Positions 45,940-56,588 of a stretch of DNA of 64,000 nucleotides are shown here, in pieces. Location: positions 20,748 through 84,747 of the forward strand of contig CABFPE010000906.1 in NCBI GenBank assembly GCA_900660155.1. Reading direction: 5' to 3'. Within the stretch, counting starts at the first letter, position 1. Each line of letters opens with the position of its first letter. Position numbers and translations under genes: made by a program. Origin of the DNA: Hofstenia miamia (lineage: Eukaryota; Xenacoelomorpha; Acoela; Hofsteniidae). The notes below the pieces were generated by a model. It worked only from the letters and a program-made list of their open reading frames with translations. It did not search any database and was not told where the DNA came from.

Positions 45940-48624
45940 GGCAGGTAGCCCAGTTGGTAAATCCCCAAATTGGTAAGCTGAGGTTAAGCAACTGTGATCT
46001 TGGTTCCAAAACTGGATGACTTGGCTCACAGGGTAGGAAGCACTCTAAGGCCTTGGTTGGCAACTTCCTAGGACAATGTGAGTCCAAAATCAAACACAAA
46101 ATCAAACACGGATGAGAAGTCATGAAAGAGCAAAGGCCCTAAGTCCCCGGCAGGCCTTCAATGGTCAGAGGGTGCTAAGAATCTCTGGACAACAGGCGGA
46201 CTCCACAATCGGGAGTGTGGACAAAGACCAATGAACAATGGCATAAGTGGAGAGATGAGCAGAACAGGACAGCATTGGAGTGTTACAGAAGAAGCAGGCC
46301 AGATGAGAGGGGGTACAGGAAGAGAATGTTTGAAGAATGGAGAAACACAGGAATGGGATTAGAAGTTACAGAGCAAAGGCTTGCAGAGGAAGTTTGAAAG
46401 TTACTGTTGGATGAGAGTAGGGGGAAAAAGAGAGTTGAACAGGATAAGCAAAGGGAAGATGAAGTGATAGATGTTGAGAGAGAAGTGACAGAAGCAGCAG
46501 AACCATGGACGCAGAAACTGAAGCAGCAATCAAAGAAAAGATGAAGGAAGAAATAGGTGAGAGAAATAGGTTGCCAGTTCCAAGAAGAGTTAAGAAAAGT
46601 AAGCTAGCAGTAGAGACTGCAAAAAGTCAATAAAGTGTTGGAGATGATAGATGCTAGGAGTGTTACAGAAGTAAATAGCTTAGTATATGCAGGTGCATGT
46701 GTGGTGCTGAAGAATGTAGGCATGGAAATAAAGAAGAAAATGCGACAAGAAGATAAGGGAGACAGAAAGGCAGCATGGGAAAGAAGAATTGAGAATAAAG
46801 TGTCAAAAATTAAGCAGCAAATAGGGAAGATCCGGACAAGTAAGGCAGTGCAGGACAGGTGCAGGGTAGGTAAGGGGAAGACTATAGAAACTGCAAGAGA
46901 AGAGCTTAAGCAGAGATTAGTTGCAGAAGCTGAGAAACTGAGAAAGTATAGGGCAAGGGCAAAGCAGGCAAGAGACAATATGAAGTTTGAGACCCAAGAA
47001 GGAAGATTCTACAAAGAACTAGATGCAGGAGGAAAGGCTACAGCTAAAGCAGGTGAAGACGCAGTAAGGTTCTGGGAGAATATATGGGGAAGTGCAGGAC
47101 CAGAGATAGAGAGTGTACAGATGCAGAAAGAAGTCAGGCAAGAAGAAGAAGTAATCACAACTGTAAGGCTGAAGGAGGCTCTAAAGAAGATGAAGAACTG
47201 GAAGGCGCCAGGCAGAGATGAGGTACATGGGTATTGGCTGAAGAAGTTCACAAGTGTTCATGAGAGACTAGCAGTAGCATTGGAGGAGTGTGTGGTGAGT
47301 GGGTGTCCAGAGTGGATGGTAGTGGGAAGGACATTTCTGATACAGAAGGACCCAAAGAAAGGTAGTGAGGCAAGCAACTTCAGACCAATAACATGTCTGC
47401 CAACAATGTGGAAATTGCTAACTTCAGTGATTTCAAATAGGCTGGCATGTTACTTAGAGCAGAATAGGTTGAAACCAGAGGAGCAGAAGGGATGTAGGAC
47501 AAAGACAAGAGGATGCAAAGATCAGTTGTTGATAGACCAGGCAGTGGTGGAGAATTGTAGAAGAAGGAAGACAAACTTAGCAATGGCATGGATAGACTAC
47601 AGGAAGGCCTATGACAGCATATCGCATAGGTGGGTATTGAGGACGCTAGAGGCCAATGGAGTTTCACGGAAATGGGTTGAGTTTCTAGAGAGGGAGATGG
47701 GAAAGTGGCAGACTGAGATAGATGGGCATAGGTTGAGGTTTAGGCGAGGAATATTCCAGGGAGACACCACTACTGTTTGTAGTTAGCTTAATCCCTATCA
47801 CAGAAAAGTTAAAGGAGACAGGCATAGGGTATAAGATGGAGAAGAATGGTAGAGCCGGGAATTATGTGTTATATTAAATAAAACACATAAAAACAAAACC
47901 ATTAATGCTTTGAAATACAAAAAACTCTAAATATACAACAAGGCAAGCAGAGATTCAGTGTATGGACATTTTTCTTAGGAAAGTGTGCAGCAGTGACAAT
48001 GACTAGAGGCAAGTGTGTGGATGGGGAGGGTTTGCTATGACGAAAAGATGTCTTCAGTTTGACAGATTATTCAGTTTTTACAATGATTCAAGTCGTGGCG
48101 GTTGAATTTATTCACCAATGTAAGTCATTTTTGCATTTGTTAAATTTATTATAGACTTTAAAGAAACGTTGTTTGTTTGTCAGCATTGAATGGGCAGAAC
48201 AGCATAAAGGCAATTAATACGTGGGCAATACCAGTGTTGAGATATTCGGCAGGAATAGTTAGGTGGAATAAGAATGAACCGAGGGAATTAGACAGGGAGA
48301 CAAGGAAGATACTAGCAGCAGAGAGAGCATTCAACCTCAATGGAGATGTAGATAGGCTGTACATGACAAGGCATAAGGGAGGTAAAGGGCTGCTAAGTGT
48401 GGAGGAGACTGTAGAAGCAGAAGCACTAGGGCTAAAGGAATATGTAGAAGAGCAACCTAAGGGGTCCCTACTAGATGTCACTAAGGAGTTAAAGAAGATA
48501 AGAAATGAGGATGAAGGAAAGAAGATATACCAGAGTAGGATGGAATCAGAGAGACAAACAAGGTATAGGCAGAAGGCAATGCATGGAGAATACTGGAGGA
48601 ACACAGAAAAGTGTGATAGAGAAG
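45939..48624 (+). mobile_element. R4/Dong-like LINE (REL-endonuclease group), copy A, broken
   Basis: Non-LTR element starting directly at the AAT repeat. A tRNA-like head (A-box match TAGCCCAGTTGG at 45,946-45,957, B-box-like GGTTCCAAAAC at 46,002) precedes an acidic/basic N-terminal region (46,215-46,630) and the RT frame 46,635-47,786 (383 codons): NWKAPGRDEVHGYW, GRTFLIQKDPKKG, FRPITCLPTMWKLL, QKGCRTKTRGCKDQLLID and AWIDYRKAYDSISH. Two stretches of about 100-140 bp near 47,856-47,958 and 48,037-48,178 replace LINE sequence, removing the YMDD region. It continues in 48,177-48,620 and is cut at a MITE. The REL endonuclease is missing. Confidence 0.85.
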
Positions 48625-48636
48625 GATTTCATTGTA

Positions 48637-48903
48637 TATTCCATTCCATTTCGAGATTGTGGAAATGGAAAGGAATGAAAATGGAAATTATTTTATGGAA
48701 TGAAAATTTAATGGAAATTTATTGAAATTCAATTTCAAAAAAGTGCATTCTCAATGGTATTGATATTGTTTAAAATACTCTTATTTTTGTAAATATCAAT
48801 AAACTTTTTAAGAACAGTCACAAAAATGTATTAAAATATTTAAAATAGTAGTGGAAATGGAATGGAGGCGGAAGAGAATCAAATTTCCATATGCAAGCCT
48901 GTC
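48637..48903 (+). mobile_element. MITE of the CAGGGTTGC-ended family at the LINE A breakpoint
   Basis: About 100 bp (48,637-48,740) match the inverse of 11,700-11,832. The right end at 48,903, reverse-complemented, is CAGGCTTGCATATGGAAATT, the same terminus. The left terminus is truncated where the LINE ends. No coding capacity. Confidence 0.6.
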
Positions 48904-50173
48904 ATTAATGATTGGTCGAGAATTCACACATTTGCAATAGTTAGCTTTATTGGGGAAATCTTAGATTTTTGTAAATTAATTAAATTTTTAAAGGTCTCAA
49001 GTGAAAAATCTCTAAAATTCCATTTAAAACTTGTTAGCATTCCGCAAATTTAATCTAATAGGAGGATTTTCTTTGATGAAATTAATTGCCTCAATTCAAA
49101 TTTCACAAATAATTATTTCTTGATTTCCAGAACTCTTAATTGTGTGAAGATTGAAAACTTAAGATTCTCCTACATCAATAGAATTTTTTATTTCAAGTGC
49201 TAAAGTTGCTTATATATTTTATCATGGAACTCACTTTTTCAGTCAAATAATTAATTCATGTAATTAAAATGCAACGAAATCCAACAAATGGACATTTTAT
49301 GTGCCGTTTAGCCTTTTTGTAATTGAAGGTGTGGCCAATTCAATTTCTAAAGTACCAGCCCAAAATGAATGGAGGGCTCTAACTTTAATATTTTTCGATA
49401 CATTTTTACTGATTGTATTTATCCGCAAAGAGTAACTTTATGCAAAATTGCTGAGGAAACAACATTTAATATTTAACATATAAGATTATAAATGAAATCT
49501 CTTAGCAAGTGCTCTTCCTTTAGATTTTAGCCTTACAAATTTAAATGTACAATGCAGAAATTTATCCAAATGGAATAAATAAAATGCACATTGCCCCAAA
49601 ATCTATCAAATATTAGATTTGAAGAAAATTAACACTACCATGCGCATGACTTTGCCATACAGAAAGATTGGGAAATATCATAAAAATTAAGGATAGGATC
49701 CGAATAAAAAAATGAATATACTGCATAGCGGATATGTCCGGATAATCTGATTGCCGGTTACCGGATAATATATTATTCAAATATTACTAGGGCAACCAGA
49801 AATATGGCTTTAAACTCAAAATATGACCTTATTTATATGGCAAAATATGAAGAAATTTAGTTAAATATGCTATAAAATATTGCCATCTATTTCTCAAAAA
49901 GATTCATTTAAGCAGTATAAAACGATTTCTAACACAAATACAAAAACTCTTACAAAATAAAAAGTTAATTTTTTTTATTAACTACAGAAATTTCGATTAT
50001 TATTGTGGTTAAGATTTCTGATAAAAGCTAAGAGTTTTATTAACATAGAGAAACATCCTTTAATATTTTTTCAGCTGCCAGCATATATGGCCAATCCTAG
50101 AAATTCGTTGATCAGTGGGGCAAGTTGGGTCAACAAATAGCTAGCAATTAAACTTCTTGCGTGTTAAGCCAAG

Positions 50174-50229
<56 letters not shown>
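48904..50229. other. No gene seen; CCGGATAAT words and (TA)n
   Basis: Unique AT-rich DNA between the two duplication copies. At 49,733-49,772 CCGGATAAT occurs twice around a GCCGGTTA core, as in terminal regions of some hAT elements. (TA)n from about 50,178 to 50,229 marks the left edge of copy B. Confidence 0.5.
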
Positions 50230-50232
<3 letters not shown>

Positions 50233-53200
50233 TACTTACCAGAAATGCAGCAATCTTTAATAATGAAGAAATAAGCATTGGCAAGTCAATCTATGTCAAA
50301 CATGAAATGAATACATCTGATAAACTAATTTGTCAACATTGCTTCAGCAAGAACAATCAGTGATTTATTAAACAACAGCATTATCAGAAATAGTAAAAGT
50401 CCTTATGCCTCTCCTATAGTGCTCATTAAACAAGGAGACAAGCACAGATTATGCATTGATTTCCAATGATATAACTAAAAAGACACTTACCCTTTGCTTT
50501 TAATCAATGACATTCTTTATGGAGCTGCTAAATACCAATTCTTTCCCAAAGAGGATCTCTGCAAAGCATACTGGCAGGTCCCTATGTGAGAATCAGATAT
50601 TGAAAAACCACATTTATCATGCTCCATGTATTGTTAGAATGGTTATATATGGCCTCTAGACTCTGCAATTCTCTTGCCACATTTCAACACTCTGTCATGG
50701 AAGCCCTTCTAAATGATTAACCTAAAATAAAAGGTGGAATCACAAAATATATATATGACATTCTAATTTCATCTATCTCTATCAACAAACACTTTGACAA
50801 ATTAAACAAGATCCTAAAACTACTCTATAATGCAGGACTCAGAAAAAATGCAAAGGAATGTTCCTTTTCTCAAAAGAAAGTCACTTTCATTAGCAGAATT
50901 ATTCAACCATGAAAAATCAAAATAAAGGATAACATGAAGCAACTCATAGAACAAAGAAAGACCTTCAGCAAATTCTTGGATTCATAAATTATTATCATAT
51001 GTTTAGCCTGAATCTTGCTGATAAAATATACAAAATGTCTAATCCCTAAAGAGAAAATCTGAAAGTCTGACAACTACAGATACTTTAATTTTTGATACAG
51101 ATGCTAGTGCATTAGAAATCAGCATGACATTTAGCCAAATTCAGGAAGGTGAAGAATATCTAATCTCTTTAAAATTATGAACAACAGAAAAAACTATGAT
51201 GTGACTAAATCAGAAATGCTAGCTTTGGTGGAATCATTGAAAACTTTTCATCACTTTGTAATTGGAGAGAAATATACTTTGCACAGACAATAGTAGTCTT
51301 TGCTGGCTGAAGAAATACTCAGGAGATCAATCAACTATCATTGCTAGATGGATTAAAATGTTGGAGATTTCTCTTTTACTATCACTCACAGAAAGGGAAA
51401 ACTTCACAACAATGCCAATTTTTGGACCACACTCCATCAATACCAACACAAGATGAAAAACATAAATATAATAAAATATAATTCAGCTTTATTCTAAAAA
51501 ATCAATATGAAGACCTCATTGATAAATATGCAGACAAAAACAGGAAGCCAATACTGCTGATTCTTACTATAGTGAACTTTGTAGAAATCACACCTATTGA
51601 TATAGCAGAAGCATAGCAAAATGATATAATCTTAAAAGAGATATTCAACAAAATTAAGAACAATCAAGAAATTACAAAAATGTCACAATGAAATACTGCA
51701 AGAATCATAAGTGGTTACTTACTGAAAGTGGCATCCCTTATGCAATTTCTAACAACTCTAATAGAATCACTCTTCCAGAATATTATAAAAAAGAAGTAGT
51801 TATAAAATTTCATGAAAGAGGACATACCAGAGTATACAAAACCAAGATTACAATTCACAAGCATTTCATCATGGCATACTTACAAAAAACCACCAAAGAA
51901 ATTTTCAATATGTGCCAAAACTGCATTCCTCAAAACATGCAAAGACTTTTAGAGCAGTAGGCAGAATTTGAAAAGATAACATTGAAGCACATTAACCAAA
52001 TTGTTAACATGGGTATTGAACAGTTATCTAATTACAAAGAAGGTTATTCATATGTTCTTTTCCTGGTTGATAACTTCATAAAATACAGTAAAATGATTCC
52101 TAGGAAAAATATAAAAGCTCAAACAGTCACAGCTGCAGTAACAAAAGATTGGATATGCACATTTGAACCCATGAAAAGTCTAAATATATACCAAAAAGTT
52201 CAATTTGAAACAATTAATCTTACAGTCACATTTTTCTATATAGAACAAAGTAGTGAAGCCATACCTGATAACATCTTGGATCTAGAAGAATACTTGGAAA
52301 ATTTTCACATCATCTGGCGAGGCACTTTTCAACATACATTGATGACACCTAAAACAGCACTACAAATCTCATATTTATCAAAATTTTAGTTAACAGAAAT
52401 ATACAAATCCAAACCCTTGAGATACTTGATCCCAATTGAATTTGAACTAATGTCATTGAGATCAGATGGAAATTCTCCCTTAGTCATTTGCAAAAAGCTT
52501 TAAGTGACATTCACAAACAATGGCTGCAATTGAAGGCATCAAATTACAAAAACAAACAATGGCTGAAATTAAAAATTGAATGTCCACATTGTAGCTATAA
52601 CACTACAACTAAATGTCTACTCAGTAGGATAATCACTTAGAAAAGACATGTTGGAGGAATCACAGATACCAGAAACACTCCCTATACCAGCTTTGTAGCT
52701 ACTTAGTATCTAACTCACATACAATCCATCCCTACAGGTTCTCATTTCAAGAAAAATATGCAATAAAATAACAAAAGAAAACTGAAAATTGGGTTACTCT
52801 TGCAAACCATAGTTACTACCTCACAACTAAAAGATAGAAAGCACAACATTGAAAGGTTCAAAAAATACCTCACTAAGGAAATCACCTACAAAAATTTGTG
52901 TGGACGTCATCCAAAATAGGTCGGGCCTACATGAGAAAGAAATTGATATTTTTCATCACTACACAAAGAAAAATGTGGGGTGCGACATCAGACACACACT
53001 GCAAAGTGTATAGAGACACAAATTGATGCTCACCACTAAAAAGTCATTCTATGCAAAATTACCTTGAAAACTTTAAAAACCACATTATCATGGTGAAAGG
53101 CATATCTCTCTACTCATACCTTGCCAGTCAATATCCAGAATACTCGTTCAGTCTTATTAGTATTACTACAGAAACTACTGACTCAACCAGAACATATCTA

Positions 53201-54067
53201 CCTTACAAAAGCATTGACTTAATAGCTAAAACCTCAATGCAATTGCAAGAAAAAGAAGAACTTCTAAACAAGACCACACTAAAACTCTCACCACACCTAC
53301 AGGAAGTTATAGACAAAATATATTGTAAATGAAAAAATTACAAAATCTGAAGCTATTACCACGCACACATGGATGAGGGGTGAAAATCAAGATATGCTCA
53401 TTGAAAACACATACTCAACAAAAAACATCAGATAGGAATTACCCCTATCCACTATCACCAAGCAGAAATCTCCAATGTTGAACTAGTAAAAATAGATTGT
53501 CTACTGAAAGTTTCACAAAGATAGAACTCAAATGTCTTATGCCACCATTACAACAATTTGCCTTGGATATTGAATGTGCACCTGCATGTTTCAACATTGA
53601 CACTAAATCAAAATCTGCAATAAAACGAACCTCAAACCTCAATATCATTGAAGACATCAACAGGAGATTGGTTAATTACCCGATATCTATTAGAATTACA
53701 GAAATACCAGCTACACATTACAACTTGCTTGAATTGGAAAACAAAATTTGCTACACAAAGCTTGTTCTGTATACCTCCACCTATTATCAGCGTCCTGGTT
53801 GTCATACCTTACACAAAAGAAAAGCATGTGAAACCAGTCAAAAATGAAAATTCCAAGCTGCAGACTATGCTATGACAATCATAAAGCAATCTGCCAGCTC
53901 AAAGAAAAAACTGAATTCAAAAATGCAGTTAAAATACTCTAAATCAGTTGTGTTTTACGTTTACCTCAAATTATTACTGATTTATGATGAGAAGCTAAAT
54001 TCGTCTACTATTGAGGAAGAGCTAGGGAGGTTAGGTCTGAGGCAGTACAATACGTCAGCCTTGCAAT
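50230..54067 (+). mobile_element. Ty3/Gypsy-type LTR retrotransposon fossil, copy B
   Basis: Same broken element as 41,279-45,116, with the RT, RNase H, integrase zinc-binding and integrase core regions displaced by 8,951 bp. No LTRs or gag. It shares the old damage of copy A. Confidence 0.8.
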
Positions 54068-54132
54068 CTACGCCAGGTTCTTCCATGATAAACTTTGGTG
54101 GCCTTCATTCTTGTTTATACCATTTACTTTTA

Positions 54133-54179
<47 letters not shown>

Positions 54180-54827
54180 GTAAATCCCAGTTTTTGTCGT
54201 ATTTTCTCCTACGAGTAACCTCTTTATTTCTCTGCAAATTCATTTATTCATTTTTCTTAACCATTTTGAAACGTTTTCCGTTTAAACTAATGGACGTGTA
54301 ACGAGTTAATTAAATTTTAATTGAGATATTTTAAAAATTCTGGTATCCGAATGCTTTTTTTGGGTTTCAATTTATTAAATCTTCAGACACAAATTCCCAC
54401 AAAATTTCATAATTCGAAAACAGTCAAAACGAATCTCAGTTCTATTGTTTCTAATATATATATATATATAATTGCAGTAATTATAAATATGAAAAATCAA
54501 GAAAAATTAACGCATGCTTTTTTATTGTCAGTTCTCTTAATTAACAATAAGAAGTTATATTCTAATTTTTTGATTAAAATTAACTGTATTTTTCTAGCAT
54601 AACATGTGTATACCATACTTGAATGTGATGATCCATTGTAGTCATTGTTTGAACCTATTTATAATTACAGAATTGTTTTGATGCTTAGATTTCAGGTTAC
54701 TATCGTCAGTTAGAATAACATCAGCAGTACAGGTAACCCTATTTTGCTGTTAAAGAACTTATAGAAAATTTTAACTTTGAAGATAATTAATGCCAAATTT
54801 TTAAGTGAACAAAATTGGGCTCGAATT

Positions 54828-54829
54828 TT

Positions 54830-54898
<69 letters not shown>
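54828..54898. repeat. (AAT)n microsatellite, 5' insertion site of LINE copy B
   Basis: About 70 bp of nearly pure AAT units ending at the first LINE base at 54,899. Confidence 0.95.
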
Positions 54899-56206
54899 CA
54901 GGTAGCCCAGTTGGTAAATGCGCAGATTGGTAAGCTGAGGTTAAGCAACTGTGATCATGGTTACAAAACTGGATGACTTTGCTCACAGGGTAGGAAGCAC
55001 TCTAAAGCCTTGGTTGGCAACTTCCTAGGACAATGTGAGTCCAAAATCAAACACAAAATCAAACACGGATGAGAAGTCATGAAAGAGCAAAGGCCCTAAG
55101 TCCCCGGCAGGCCTTCAATGGTCAGAGGGTGCTAAGAATCTCTGGACAACAGGCGGACTCCACAATCGGGAGTGTGGACAAAGACCAATGAACAATGGCA
55201 TAAGTGGAGAGATGAGCAGAACAGGACAGCATTGGAGTGTTACAGAAGAAGCAGGCCAGATGAGAGGGGGTACAGGAAGAGAATGTTTGAAGAATGGAGA
55301 AACACAGGAATGGGATTAGAAGTTACAGAGCAAAGGCTTGCAGAGGAAGTTTGAAAGTTACTGTTGGATGAGAGTAGGGGGAAAAAGAGAGTTGAACAGG
55401 ATAAGCAAAGGGAAGATGAAGTGATAGACGTTGAGGCACAATTGGCAGAAGAAGCAGAACCAGTGGACGCAGAAACTGAAGCAGCAATCAAGGAAAAGAT
55501 GAAGGAAGAAATAGGTGAGAGAAATAGGTTGCCAGTTCCAAGAAGAGTTAAGAAAAGTAAGCTAGCAGTAGAGACTGCAAAAAGTCAATAAAGTGTTGGA
55601 GATGATAGATGCTAGGAGTGTTACAGAAGTAAATAGCTTAGTGTATGCAGGTGCATATGAGGTGCTGAAGAATGTAGGCATGGAAATGAAGAAGAAAAGG
55701 CGACAAGAAGATAAGGGAAACAGAAAGCCAGCATGGGAAAGAAGAATTGAGAATAAAGTGGCAAAAATTAGGCAGCAAATAGGGAAGATCAGGACAAGTA
55801 AGGCAGTGCAGGACAGGTGCAGGGTAGGTAAGGGGAAGACTATAGAAACTGCAAGAGAAGAGCTTAAGCAGAGATTAGTTGCAGAAGCTGAGAAACTGAG
55901 AAAGTATAGGAAGAGCAAAGCAGGCAAGAGACAATATGAAGTTTGAGACCCAAGAAGGAAGATTCTACAAAGAACTAGATGCAGGAGGAAAGGCTACAGC
56001 TAAAGCAGGCGAAGATGCAGTAAGGTTCTGGGAGAATATATGGGGAAGTGCGGGACCAGAGATAGAGAATGTACAGATACAGAAAGAAGCCAGGCAAGAA
56101 GAAGAAGTAATCAGAACTGCAAGGCTGAAGGAGGCTCTAAAGAAGATGAAGAACTGGAAGGCGCCAGGCAAAGAGGAGGTACATGGGTATTGGCTGGTAA
56201 GGTAGG
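54899..56206 (+). mobile_element. R4/Dong-like LINE, copy B, 5' part
   Basis: Starts CAGGTAGCCCAGTTGG right after the AAT repeat (A-box match at 54,903-54,914) and runs through the N-terminal region (55,172-55,591) and the start of the RT frame (55,593-56,205, with one frameshift near 55,930) to NWKAPGKEEVHGYW. It ends in mid-domain at 56,206 at a join with unrelated DNA. Confidence 0.85.
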
Positions 56207-56588
56207 AAGCTGCAAGTAATTATTTACTTTATTTATCTATGTTAATTAAAGCCAATAGTTTATGGTAATAACTGAAGTAAGATTTATTAAGCAGCTAGTG
56301 ACACTGCCAGGTTGCAAAGTACAAAATTACACATTACAAATTGAGTCTAAGTCAGTTACATCCTTGAGAGCTGCACTGAGTTAGGATAGGCAACACATAA
56401 GTTATTTCGTTGAGCTGAGATGTGGAACTACTCAATCAACATGGATGTGGATTGATTCAGAGATCAGAGTCGGTTGGAGGCCTCAATGGAATCACTGCGA
56501 GGTTACTTGAAGTTAAACAAGTTAACGACAGCGTATCTCATGTCTTAGTAAAGAATTAATATCAGTGCATCCCTACTCACATACAACA
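56207..56588. other. Unassigned 380-bp insert between two LINE segments
   Basis: No similarity to the LINE or to other parts of the window noticed. It lacks target-site duplications. LINE sequence before it reaches about LINE-A position 47,243, and after it resumes at the equivalent of about 46,712, so the LINE pieces overlap by about 530 bp. Confidence 0.6.

Larger units (their letters stand above)
41279..47243. repeat. Segmental duplication, copy A
   Basis: Direct repeat of 50,230-56,206, offset 8,951 bp in the left half and 8,957-8,958 bp further right. Long stretches differ at only a base per kilobase (for example near 42,522 and 43,101). It contains a Gypsy fossil, an AT-rich spacer, an AAT microsatellite and the 5' part of the R4/Dong-like LINE. 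The left edge is a (TA)n tract in both copies. Confidence 0.92.
50230..56206. repeat. Segmental duplication, copy B
   Basis: Direct repeat of 41,279-47,243 (see copy A). Nearly identical through the Gypsy fossil and spacer, about 4-5 percent different in the LINE body from about 55,430 on. Confidence 0.92.

Noticed and set aside
45753-46123. Poly-Ile and poly-Leu frames on the minus strand
   Set aside because: Translation of the AAT microsatellite.
48158-48604. Long Ser/Leu-rich minus-strand frames here and at 46,604, 57,961 and 58,613
   Set aside because: Antisense shadows of purine-rich LINE coding sequence.
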